Source: Odontesthes bonariensis
Lineage: Eukaryota; Chordata; Actinopteri; Atheriniformes; Atherinopsidae
Direction of reading: 5' to 3'
Length of the DNA: 64,000 bases
NCBI RefSeq assembly: GCF_027942865.1
Contig: NC_134510.1
Location: 28,809,163-28,873,162 of the forward strand
In this document: positions 24,601 through 33,549 of the stretch, one piece after another
Numbering within the stretch: position 1 is the stretch's first letter
Layout of the letters: the number at the start of each line of letters is the position of its first letter
Position numbers and translations under genes: made by a program
Notes under the pieces: model-generated
What the model was told of the DNA's origin: nothing
Seen by the model: only the letters and a program-made list of their open reading frames with translations
Databases searched by the model: none

Positions 24601-24883
24601 GAAAAACTGCGTGCATTGTCAACGCCTTTCCTGGATTGCAATCACTGACAAAGTTAAGTGGCTGTTTTCTGTCTAAAGACACGTAGGTGGCTCAGCCCAG
24701 TCCTTCAGGCCTCACCCTGGGCTCTGCGATTTCTCAGCACAGCGTGTCGTGCCAGTTTAAGTGGGTAATCCTTACTTTAAATCTTTGACCATCAATTAAT
24801 AAGCGCACGCGAGTCGCAAAGGATACTATAGTGCAGTTTTCTTCCCCTTCTAAAGTTTCTTGAATTGCGACGGACTGATCCAT
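3032..24883 (-). CDS. inpp5b: Type II inositol polyphosphate 5-phosphatase B (INPP5B), complete, 23 coding exons
   Basis: INPP5B removes the 5-phosphate from PI(4,5)P2 and PI(3,4,5)P3 on Golgi, endosome and ciliary membranes and binds Rab GTPases. Exons, 5' to 3': 24776-24883, 24080-24120, 23853-23950, 23654-23671, 23444-23554, 22746-22889, 18232-18325, 16517-16672, 13482-13583, 13069-13183, 12235-12351, 11153-11340, 10735-10846, 10523-10632, 8484-8619, 8107-8217, 7701-7866, 6437-6672, 6248-6355, 4912-4996, 3675-3802, 3410-3521, 3032-3141. They sum to 2706 nt (901 residues) and every junction keeps frame. PH domain, about residues 1-170 ([11 protein letters not shown] start, YTHRRMAIT). Catalytic domain, about 258-550, with [28 protein letters not shown] and [12 protein letters not shown] domain about 588-720. 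RhoGAP-like domain about 757-901 ([24 protein letters not shown]), with no arginine finger, as in the family. The C terminus is LTQGSS, without the CaaX box of mammalian INPP5B. OCRL is less likely because of the [11 protein letters not shown] start and the mtf1 neighbour. Confidence 0.93.
3547..3618. repeat. A-run followed by (AT)n microsatellite
   Basis: About 18 A residues run into an (AT)n tract of about 28 bases and then AT-rich simple sequence. It lies in the inpp5b intron between exons 3410-3521 and 3675-3802. Confidence 0.85.
3868..4604 (-). mobile_element. Harbinger-like DNA transposon remnant (outer element)
   Basis: Imperfect terminal inverted repeats AGCCTGATTTATACT (start) and AGGCTTGTGTATACT (complement of the end) are flanked by TAA at 3865-3867 and 4605-4607. 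A 3-bp TWA duplication is the PIF/Harbinger signature. A minus-strand frame from about 4420 to 4304 begins [20 protein letters not shown] and has a Leu run plus basic residues, like the N terminus of a Harbinger protein. The rest is lost. It sits in an inpp5b intron and is interrupted by a second element at 4086-4299. Confidence 0.6.
4086..4299. mobile_element. Harbinger-type MITE nested in the 3868-4604 element
   Basis: A 214-bp element whose ends read AGGGCGGATTATAGTTCTGC and, complemented, AGGCTGATTTATGCTTC. TAA is duplicated at 4083-4085 and 4300-4302. There is no coding capacity. The ends resemble those of the surrounding element, so the two families are probably related. Confidence 0.6.
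5485..5560. repeat. Two perfect hairpins placed end to end
   Basis: The first hairpin has 18-bp arms (ATTGCCACAATGCCTGCC) at 5485-5502 and 5505-5522 with a 2-nt spacer. The second, at 5521-5562, has perfect arms ATAGCTCACCAAGGC and its complement around a loop of about 12 nt. They share the AT at the junction. They lie in the inpp5b intron between exons 4912-4996 and 6248-6355. No transposon ends are evident. Confidence 0.85.
6747..7505. mobile_element. pogo/Tigger-like non-autonomous DNA transposon
   Basis: The ends are exact inverted copies of CAGTGAACCCTCG, with a TA duplication at 6745-6746 and 7506-7507. TA target sites and CAGT...CCTCG ends fit the pogo/Tigger branch of Tc1/mariner. 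The interior holds A runs and no transposase frame. It lies in the inpp5b intron between exons 6437-6672 and 7701-7866. Confidence 0.7.
8710..8845 (+). repeat. Four tandem 34-bp units at the piggyBac 5' end
   Basis: The unit runs from ACGCCGG to ACATTGTCCCT and contains the palindrome TTGCGTAGCGCAA. Units 1 and 2 keep the palindrome intact; units 3 and 4 each carry one substitution (TATCGC and TAGCAC). Subterminal repeats like this are typical transposase-binding sites. That role is inference. Confidence 0.8.
8976..9424 (+). pseudogene. piggyBac transposase, N-terminal fragment with frameshift
   Basis: The frame from the ATG at 8976 reads [20 protein letters not shown] and then the piggyBac DDE N-terminal block ([45 protein letters not shown]), and stops at 9347. 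The next family block ([20 protein letters not shown]) continues in another frame to 9424, so a small deletion near 9340 broke the gene. The catalytic aspartates and C-terminal half are missing. It cannot make a working transposase. Confidence 0.85.
10691..10718. repeat. Poly(A) tract beside an inpp5b exon
   Basis: A run of about 24 A on the plus strand. On the gene strand it is a T run about 15 bases past the splice donor of exon 10735-10846. Confidence 0.8.
15658..16215. mobile_element. Non-autonomous DNA transposon flanked by TTAA
   Basis: Both ends read inward as TTAAAGG, then a two-base difference, then GGGTAGG and GATC (15658 onward, and the complement up to 16215). TTAA on each side suggests a piggyBac-type target site, but the superfamily is unproven. 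There is no coding capacity. A 19-bp-armed hairpin lies inside at 16022-16060. It is in the inpp5b intron between exons 13482-13583 and 16517-16672. Confidence 0.55.
16022..16060. repeat. Near-perfect palindrome, 19-bp arms with 1-nt centre
   Basis: The arms are ATCCAATCATTGTGAACGG and its exact complement around a single T at 16041. It lies inside the 15658-16215 element. Confidence 0.9.
17485..18169 (+). mobile_element. Harbinger-like DNA transposon remnant with Myb/SANT-like start
   Basis: The ends are GGGCGTATTCACACCTA and, complemented, GGGCGTATTCAGACCAGG, flanked by TCA at 17482-17484 and 18170-18172. A short frame from 17839 begins [20 protein letters not shown], a Myb/SANT-like helix of the kind encoded by the second gene of Harbinger transposons, and stops after 24 residues. 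Subterminal GGTCCGGACC-type motifs repeat near the left end. It lies in the inpp5b intron upstream of exon 16517-16672. Confidence 0.6.
19084..19127. repeat. Hairpin with perfect 17-bp arms
   Basis: The arms are TGTGTCCTCATTTCACA and its exact complement, separated by a 10-nt loop. It lies in the intron upstream of inpp5b exon 18232-18325, about 80 bp before the transposon at 19206. Confidence 0.9.
19206..20058 (-). mobile_element. DNA transposon remnant with exact 16-bp TIRs
   Basis: The terminal repeats AGCCCTTTTTCCATCA are exact inverted copies at 19206-19221 and 20043-20058. On the minus strand, near 19720-19650, a frame reads [20 protein letters not shown], a Myb/SANT-like DNA-binding start as found in Harbinger-type elements. 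Internal copies of TTTTCCATC and TAGCGA motifs suggest structured ends. I could not settle the target-site duplication, so the family is tentative. Confidence 0.6.
21973..22003 (-). CDS. inpp5b: Alternative first coding exon of inpp5b (PH-less isoform)
   Basis: On the minus strand an ATG at 22003 opens [10 protein letters not shown] and meets a GTATGA donor after 31 nt, in phase 1. The PH-encoding exon 22746-22889 also ends in phase 1, so either joins the next exon (18232-18325) in frame, giving [19 protein letters not shown]. The exon lies in locally CpG-richer sequence than the introns, consistent with its own promoter. INPP5B and OCRL are known to have alternative starts. Transcript evidence is needed for use; the splice logic is seen directly. 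Confidence 0.6.
24483..24523. repeat. Hairpin with perfect 13-bp arms
   Basis: The arms are ACAAGGTGGCAGC and its complement around a 15-nt loop. It lies in the first intron of the long inpp5b form. Confidence 0.8.
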
Positions 24884-25148
24884 AGTGAAGAACGTTCGAG
24901 TGGCAACTTCGGCACCAGCCTTCAGACGAATATCCCCGAAGTTGTTTCGACTGGTCCAGTTATTTTTCTCTGAGAGGAACACAACGTAGGCGACAGGAGT
25001 AGAGACTGTGCAGCGTCTCTGCGTGATCCGACATCATACCCCTTTGGATCCAGATGTTTTATCCGTCGCCAACTCCTGCTCCAGACGACCGACCCAGTTT
25101 GCCACGCACTGCTATGCGCTGACTCAGTAAAGCTCTGTGAAACCAGAG

Positions 25149-25156
25149 TGACGTCA
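25149..25156. promoter_or_regulatory. inpp5b: Full CRE palindrome upstream of inpp5b
   Basis: TGACGTCA lies 266 bases upstream of the long-form ATG. Full CREs are common CREB/ATF sites in housekeeping promoters, which fits the position. Confidence 0.5.
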
Positions 25157-25159
25157 CAT

Positions 25160-26995
25160 CTGGACTGTCATCAGCTCGTTCAGAGACGTTAGAAGGACTT
25201 TGACTCGGTTTGGATTAGCCCTTAGACCAGTGACCCCAAAGAGGATTATGTTCTACAATATCCCAACTCCAACAATGTCATATCTAAGATTCTGAGGAAG
25301 CCGCAGGGAGCTACACGGTTGATAGGACTAAAGCGTCCTTTGGAAGGGAAGTAGATCTGTCACATCTTTAACAAATGATTCATCTCACAAGAGAAAGATG
25401 TCAAAATCACATGTTTTAGTCTGGGTTTATAGAATTTCATCATGATTAAGAAGAACATCTTACGTCACTGATACTGAATTAGTCTGAAATAATCTGATTT
25501 TAGACATCTAATAAAAGCATTTCTTTGAAGATAAACAATCTTGACACAGATGCACTGAATTTGTTTTTCTTTTAGAGCTGTGATGACTCTTGACATTGAG
25601 AAGAACAGTTGCATATCATACCTAGATTGGCCAAACAGTACTTTTTCCCCCACCCTATTGGCTGATGATTTTGCTCTAAATCATCTAAAGCTCAGCAACA
25701 ACGCAGCAGGCCAGTCAAACCCACACACTCTGTGGATCCGTGAGGCCATGTGTCAGACATTCAGAATGAGGTCCGGTGTTCTCCTGTAATAATTACGGAC
25801 CTCCTAAAAAGATGTCACCATGATGAATGTGGAATCATCCAGGATGCGTTGTTTGTAACTCTTTAAGGGTGTTGCTGCATCACATTCTAGAAAGATTAGT
25901 TTACATTTTCTACGTTATGTCTTGGACTTCATATTCAAATTAGAAAGAATAAAATGCAGTTTCAAGTTTTTGTTGCACTGTCAAATGTTTCCCAAACTCT
26001 CTAGAAATGGAATTTGTACATTAAATACTCAATACTGGTACATGAAAATTGTACCTATGTACAACTTTTAGTAATTCTACAATATATGTCACATTAAGAC
26101 TCATCAGATAAGTAGATTACATTTATTTCATTTTAAGGCACGATTGTTGTATTTGTACAGTCCACAAAACTAGAATAATTGACACATTCCTGATTTCATT
26201 TAGCATTTGCATGACACCATTATCCAAGAAAATATTCTTTGTAAACCACATAGAATAGATATACAACAATCCACACAAAAGTTTAGGACCAAAAGTAACT
26301 CAAAGTACTGAATTGCACATTTTACAGAGGTATCATCTACAGAAATGATTCGACAAGCCTTCCCAACTCCCTGTAACAGCTCAACATTTGTTTTTCATAA
26401 AGTGCAAAGAGAGTCAAAGCTACATTAGTCCCAGAACGATTCAAAACAGGATTTTTTGTTTTATAATAAAGCATATACAACCATGTTCACAGATGTGATT
26501 ACAGTGAATTAGAAATGGGACAGGATAAAAAACTTTTTTTTTAAAACATCATATGAAATCAATATCAGTCCCAGGGCAAGGTTAGTGCTAAACAAGAAGA
26601 AAAATATTCTAAAAATGTCATTTAGAGACATGTGTCATATATTTCATGTAATTTACATTAAAGAGGGGATTTGCACCCTGAATGTCAAGTGCTGGGGACT
26701 GAGTTGCTTGTGGCATGGTTTTCTTGATACATTTTTCAGATTTAGATATAGTGTTTAAATCGAGTTTTAGAAATAAATCAGACAAGGAACTGTAGGAAAA
26801 AAAAGTCACTGAAATCAACATTATAATTGATGTTTTTGATATTTTCATATTCATACAATCACAGATGTATATCAGCAACACACATGGAGGAAAACCGTTT
26901 ACCTCTCGACTGCTTATTTTTCTGGAGTGACACCATGTGCTGGCCAAGCTACATAATGACCAACACATCAGCAGAGCAATTGCAAGCGTTGTCAC
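25160..26995. other. Spacer between inpp5b promoter and the mucin-like gene
   Basis: No gene is seen. The part nearest 26995 is probably the 3' UTR of the minus-strand mucin-like gene. The part nearest 25160 is the inpp5b upstream region. The short frames here show no family resemblance. Confidence 0.5.
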
Positions 26996-29900
26996 TCAGA
27001 GGCAAAAAGAGATTGCAAGCAGGCAAAGTGAGGAAGCTATCAGCTGCGCGTGAAGATAGGGGCCTCTTGTGGTGGAAGAGGGGACATTCATTGTGCCGTT
27101 CAACATCAGGCAGGAGGTCATAGTGGCATTGCAGCACTCCAGATGACATGGAGGCTGTGTAGAGGCCATGCAGGCTGGTTGACTGGTGCAGTTAGTGCAA
27201 CCTGCTGTCCACGTCAAGGCGGAATTTATGGTCTCCTTTTTCAACTGAAAAGACAATAGTGAGAAAAAACGAGTGAGAAAGGGCACCCAAACTGTCAATA
27301 GTTTAAATGTAAAACAGGTTTAAAGAAGAGATATTAAGATCCTGTTCCTCACTGTGAAGTCTATCTGTAGTCTGCTTATAAGAAAGAGAAAAGGTGAGAA
27401 AACCTATAATAGTGCTGGTTGAATTATTTTCAATTTCATGACATCAGTTGTGCTCTTTTTCTCCTCTCTAACAACATTATATACTGGCTATTAGAGTTTA
27501 TGTTTATTATAGTCTAGTATAGTTATAACTTTCCCTGGGCATGGTCAAATGAAAAAAAACAAAGAAAAGAGAGACTGAAATAAAATACCAAAAAGAGAGG
27601 TTCAAGGGAACTTGCATGTAAACAATCCTATTGTAAATTTACTTCTTACATTTTTGCCAGATTCATTTGTTTAAACTGTGAAATAATAAAACAACGAGCT
27701 GTTTCATAAAACTATGTTGAGCGATCATAAAAGTTTTGGGAATTTCCTCATTGCTCCCATTCTGTAATTTTTCCTCATATGCTCTCTTTATGTCATGTTA
27801 TGATGAAAAATTATAAAACAGTATCACTGAATCTGAGCAAATAAAAAAAACAGATTTTGTTTAGGGACACTGTAAAAGGTGCTAAACAAAGATTGGTATA
27901 ATGTTTACAAACTCAGCTGGGATCAGCAGGAACTCAAGTGGATTAAACACATTAATGAATCTCATATTCATGACTATGGGATTTCATTGTGCTAGAATTG
28001 CATAAACATAAAGATGTAGTCCCATCTGTATTTAAGACATCTATTTAAGTTCTCACCTGACAGTGTGGCTGTGAGGGGGAGCAAGTCTGGGCATCTTTAA
28101 ACCCTGTGTAGCACATATCACCAGTACACGTACCCATATGGCATTTGTTTCCCTGAAAAAAGAAAACAGAAAAAATATGATGATATGATGATTATATCTA
28201 CAATGGACTAAGCTTACCCTATGCATTCCATAGCATGAATTCTTGATAGAGTCAATAAAACCACTCAAAATTGGTTGAAAGTCAACAGCATGTGCAAATA
28301 CAAGTCACACAGGGACTGTTGGGCTAAAAGACAGTTTGTGGTCTTGCGTCTATGAAGGTGACCATAAAAAGCTAAAAAGGAGTTCAATTTAGTGACACAC
28401 AAAGAACGCACACAGCTTCTGTCCTTACCTTGTCTGCCGTTGTTGTTTTCATTGTTGTCGTGGCTGGTTGGGGTGCTCTTGTTGTGGTGGTTGCTGCCAC
28501 TAAAATTATGTTAGAAAATAACAAAACATCAAAGAAAGCGCAAGTTTATGAATAAATGTGAACACTTACAAATAAGAAAAGAGAAAACAAAGAAATATGC
28601 ATAACAGCCAAAAATTAAAGATGTGAACGATGAGCTCTTCACCTGTTGTCGTCATCATCATCATCATGGATGCAAAAGTGTCGTTGAGGCATCCAGTAGA
28701 GTTACAGCAGTTCACAGAACAGTTGGTCTGAGAGGCGTTGACACAGCTATCTGCACAAGCCGCAGTGCAGCTTGCAGTGTACCACATGTCCATTGTCCTC
28801 AACAACTGATGCGTTGCAGAATGAAATTAGAAAACATCACTTATTACCTTTGCTTAATTTTCTTTGCTCAAATATTTTTGTCCATAAACCTTAACTCAAA
28901 TACTATGAAGGCATATAAAATTGTTTTCCAAAAATGAAAACATAATGAAACATAATTTCACAGTTAAAGTTGTTTCTTCCATGGGTTACTGATACAGAAT
29001 AGCATTTTTGGCTGCATATATGTGTCAGTGAAGTACGTCAGTATGTCAGTTGCTTCCTTACCTGACAGCAGTCGCCAGCAGAGCATGAAGTGTCATTCTG
29101 ACTGGTGTACATTGAGTAACATTCAGAGTAGGAACAGTTGAATGAGGGGCAGTATATCTGTGATTGAGAGAGACAAAGAGATGATTAAGATCAGAGGCAA
29201 AAATGATAAAGATCAAGGAGTGATGAAAACAAATACAGAAATATTTTGTCCTAATAAAGTGGACTTGCCATGTTCATTGAATTATTATTTGACATTGTGG
29301 TTCCATTCATGACATCCGGGCTGTCTGTGATAAAGAGATAGATGGATAGGTTGGATAGGGAATGGAGAAGACAATGATAACAATTATAATGATAGTAATA
29401 ATATTATCTATTTGCTTTAATTTGCAAAATGAAACAAAAGCCTGGGAAGAAACTAAAGTATTTTGTCATGTGATGAACCTAAACCTACCAGTAGAGTAGG
29501 GCATCATTGTTGAGGAACCAGAGCTTGAAATCATGGAGGAAGATGAAGAACCTATTGTCATGGAAGCAGGGTTTGGTTCTGAATTATCAATACTGACAGG
29601 ATAAATATATATAGATATATATATATATATATATATATACCTGCATATACGCTAAACTACTGGTTGTGAGAAACTGGGTGTAGCTGGATACGTGCCTTTA
29701 GAGCTCGTTGTGAGGGATTGGGTGGTGCTGGATGTTGAGCTTCCAGAGGTGGATGTGTGAGAGAGGGTGCTTTCAGAGGTGGTTGCGAGAGACTGGGTGG
29801 TGCTGGATGTCGTGCTTGGAGAGCTGGTTGTAAGAGAGTGGGTGGTGCTGGATGCCGTGCTTGGAGAGCTGGTTGTAAGAGAGTGGGTGGTGCTGGATGT

Positions 29901-30539
29901 TGTGCTTGGAGAGCTGGTTGTAAGAGAGTGGGTGGTGCTGGATGCCGTGCTTGGAGAGCTGGTTGTAAGAGAGTGGGTGGTGCTGGATGCTGTGCTTGGA
30001 GAGCTGGTTGTAAGAGAGTGGGTGGTGCTGGATGTTGAGCTTCCAGAGGTGGATGTGGGAGAGAGGGTGCTTTCAGAGGTGGTTGCGAGAGACTGGGTGG
30101 TGCTGGATGTCGTGCTTTCAGGGGTGGTTGCGAGAGACTGGGTGGTGCTGGATGTCATGCTTTCAGAGGTGGTTGCGAGAGACTGGGTGGTGCTGGATGT
30201 CGTGCTTTCAGAGGTGGTTGCGAGAGACTGGGTGGTATGTAATGTTGAGGCTTCAGTGGTGAATGTGGGTGATTGGTTGGTGCTAATTGTTACAGTACCT
30301 CCAGTGGTAGACACGGCAGGCTGAGTGATGGTGGTTGCGGAACTGCTGGTGTCCGTCGTAGGTGCTTGGGTCGCGCTCGAAGTTGTTGTGGAGGTCTGGG
30401 CCATTGAAGTGCTGGAGGCAGCTGTCGTTGATGTGGAGGCCGGATTTGTAGAAGCAGTAGTACTTTGCCCTGACACTAATACTGACGGTAGAAGTAATCC
30501 CAATAGGAGGAGGTGCAGAATACCTGTAACAATGGGCAT
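26996..30539 (-). CDS. Mucin-like, probably GPI-anchored protein with two Ly6/uPAR-like modules
   Basis: Not recognised as a named gene. Eight exons are inferred: 29675-30539, 29489-29578, 29269-29324, 29062-29157, 28643-28805, 28429-28499, 28057-28152, 26996-27244. They sum to 561 codons plus stop, in frame. The N terminus MPIVTGILHLLLLGLLLPSV is a signal peptide. Residues from about 25 to 285 are Ser/Thr-rich with 15-residue repeats (STTHSLTTSSPSTAS and STTQSLATTSESTTS types), a site for dense O-glycosylation. Two modules follow, each split over two exons and each ending in CCN (CSVNCCNSTGCLN, CHLECCNATMTSC), with a Thr-rich linker between them. The cysteine spacing resembles Ly6/uPAR domains. 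The end, HAQLIASSLCLLAISFCL, is hydrophobic with no cytoplasmic tail, as in GPI-anchor signals. The donor at 29675 is weak and was chosen to keep frame. A start in an upstream exon is possible, because CATTGTTACAG after the ATG also looks like an acceptor. Confidence 0.7.
29602..29640. repeat. (AT)n microsatellite in a mucin-gene intron
   Basis: A run of TA dinucleotides lies between exons 29489-29578 and 29675-30539. Confidence 0.85.
29690..30240 (-). repeat. 45-bp coding minisatellite in the mucin-like gene
   Basis: About a dozen 45-bp units, each encoding 15 residues. Two subtypes alternate in blocks: TQSLATTSESTTS-like units flank a central block of five THSLTTSSPSTAS-like units. The central units are almost identical, which suggests recent expansion or gene conversion and likely length polymorphism. 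Confidence 0.9.
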
Positions 30540-30559
30540 TTTGATGACATAACCAAAAA

Positions 30560-33237
30560 AAAATTAATTATTCTCCCTGAGCTGTGTCCTCAATGAAGTT
30601 TGAATTGAACTCATAATATGTTTTCTGGTGAAAAAAAACCTGAACATCTATAATTAAACAGTTATTATGTCTTAGTAGGAAAAATGTCACACTTTTCAAA
30701 AACAATAAAAATTGAATTAAATTGAAAAATAATTTTTTCATCACCTCTCACAGTTTTCCCCTGTACAGTGATTGTTTTAATCAAATGGGTTTAGGATTTG
30801 CTGTGTTTCATGTTGCATTTTAGATCAGGTTTGTAATTGAGCATCAATATCCAGTGCTTGATTGCCCATGGTGTGGCTTTTAGAAAGGCAGTGTTGATGA
30901 GCCTGCCAAATGCTTTCGCTGAGACTAGAATATCTGAGCAACTGCATATGAACTGAAATTTACAGATCGATAATGTGAATCGTGTTAGGTTTGGTGATCC
31001 CTCGACGTTTGTTGTAGTGCCACAAAGAGGACGACGTTTGGGGTTGGTGAAATTTTAGAAAAGTGGCATTGCTAGTAAGTTTGGTACACACGTTTGTTTT
31101 CCCCACAGGATCGTCTTTAATAATTAATAACTATTAAATCAATAATTCAATAATAACTAGGAGAGAATTATCTTTTTATGTTTCTTCTGTTACTACCATC
31201 ATGTCAAAATTTGTCATGCCCGCAAAAACACTGGCATCAGCATCAGTTGCACCTTTTAGTGAGTTTTTATTAGAAAACGTGAGAGTGCCATAATACTATG
31301 TTGAGATATGGTTACTATGTATGTGGGTAACTAGTTATAACTGATTATACTAAAACTATGCCAAATATCAATATGTTAATACTGTAATTCTGAACATATT
31401 AGCCTTTGCTGCGACAAACCAAAGGTATCATGGTCCCAACATAAAGCCTCAGTCTTAGTGTGACAGGAGTAAACATGACCTCAGAACCATGGAAACATTC
31501 TGGAGCCTTGTCAGATTTTGTTTTACTATTCATCTCCAGCTCCCTACTTGCTTCCTAATCTATCTTTTCTGTGTGTGGGTTTTTCTTATAAGGTTATAGG
31601 GTATAGTGCATTGTACAGATTATAAGAGTAAAATAGAAGTATTCGCAAACCTCTTGAATAAAACTGACCCAACGAAAAAAGTTGGTGAAAGTAACAAATC
31701 TAAAAGTGACAAATAAATTTTAGGAGGACGTATGTGACAACAAAAAAATTTCAATAAAAAAAGAAATACACTCAAACCTGCATTCTTTTTTAAGGTGGCA
31801 GGAGACATTATCCCACTCGAAGAAAGGGAGACGGCTCTTGGTCCACCTGTCAAATTCCCTGTAATCATCATCAACATGAAGACACAGTTGATGCAGGTGC
31901 TGCTTTGAATATACATGAACGTTTGCATATGACAAAAATGACAAATCTCTGCTTGCATAAACTGAGCAATAACAATCTGAATATATGTGATAACAAAAGG
32001 TATTTTTGATCGATGGCTGTGTGGATGCAATTCAGACTGTTTACCCATACTTATAGGTTTCTGAATAACAGCCCTGCTCATTCAATGTAACCCACCTGGG
32101 CAGTTCTTTTGATCTGTGGTCGACTCTTTTTACAATCCTCTTATTGTTTAGGGGAAACTGATCTCATAATTGTTTGGTGGGGTTACATCACAAAAGTTTT
32201 TAAGTGACAACTTCTTCCCCAATGTTTTTACACAAGCTTGATGAAGAATTAGAAAAATGCCTCTGCAAAAAGGATTTTAAACAACAAATGTTCAAAAGTT
32301 GTGGGATTATCCTCAATGACACCTCTCTGTGGAGACAGACAATTACTTCATAAGCATCTTGGTTTGCTGTGTTTTACAAGAGAACACAATTAAAATGTGT
32401 TTGTTCCTTGATCAGTCCCCTTGGGAGAGCTACTAAGTGGCGTGGCTTGTTTTTTCCCTTCTCCCCTGGATCCCAGCATGACCCCCTGTGGGTACTACAC
32501 CCTGGAAACTGAGTAACAACAGTGGCCGTTTTGGCTTCTATGACAGAATTGAACCCAAAATGCAGAGTATAATTAGAAAAAAAAGTCAAGTTTAACTTTA
32601 TGAGATTGGCATGGAGTACACCTTAAGTGTGCTCAAGTGTTAATTTCTCATGTTTCACATAACTCCATGTGGATTTCTCCTTAAATAAACTTCCAATTTT
32701 CCATCTCTTTAATGACGTTTGGATGAATTTATATGCAAGACTTAAATTACTACTTAAAATGACAAAAAGGAAAAATATTCCCAGCAACTACTGCAAAGAG
32801 TTTTATAGAACTGTGAGAAACCACTTTGCCTTCATAAGTCACAATCTCTCTAAATAGGATGTGGATGCATGGTGATTAGTTTTGAGATGAAAAACCTACA
32901 TATCACAACTATCGGTACAGGGCAAACACATGATAAAATGACAAAAATTCCTTTTTGGAAGGAGCATCAAACTGAAAGTCATTCAAGTCGATCATATTTT
33001 GTTGGACATAAAGTGAAATGAAATATTCTATATTATTTATGTATCTTCATAGCAGGGAAAACAGAAAATAACAGGCACACAACATCAATCTGCTGTATCA
33101 TTCACTCGTTACAGAGGAGCCGCTGTTTTCGACCTCAATCACCCTGTTTTACTGCAAATAAATATCATGGTTCTATGTAACTAAACTGAAATAATACCAG
33201 CTAAATTCATCGCTTGAAATCAACAACGTTCACTCAC
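30560..33237. other. Upstream region or first intron of the mucin-like gene; no other gene seen
   Basis: AT-rich sequence with no frame showing family resemblance. If the non-coding exon proposed at 33238 is real, this is one intron of about 2.7 kb. Confidence 0.4.
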
Positions 33238-33300
33238 CTGTGGTGCAATGTGCAGCTTTTTTTGTCAGCAGTGGTTGAAGTGAATGAGCTTTGTCTCTCT
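33238..33300 (-). other. Candidate 5' non-coding exon of the mucin-like gene
   Basis: On the minus strand the sequence ending TGCACCACAG meets a strong GTGAGTGAAC donor at 33237. No coding frame continues, so it would be a 5' UTR exon. The link to the gene at 30539 is inferred from strand and position only. Confidence 0.3.
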
Positions 33301-33549
33301 CTGGAGTCCCCTATCTATGTTGAGCTCTGTTACCTCCCCCCTTAACTTCCTACTGACTGCGTTGTAACGTAACAAGTGGAAACTCTCATCTGCACCACAG
33401 CGAGAGGAGGGAACTATGAGCCTGCTGTTGCTGGGTGGGTCTAAAGATGATGTGGTCATGATTCCAGGTAAAAACTTATTTGGCGGTTTAAAAATAAACA
33501 AGTGGAACTGCAGAAGTATATATGAAAACAACTGTGTCATCATCCAAAT

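Noticed and set aside
29767..30324. Long plus-strand open frames across the mucin array (185 and 93 codons)
   Set aside because: They are antisense to the 45-bp repeat. A unit divisible by three keeps several frames open by chance. The minus-strand frame has the signal peptide, biased composition and exon structure.
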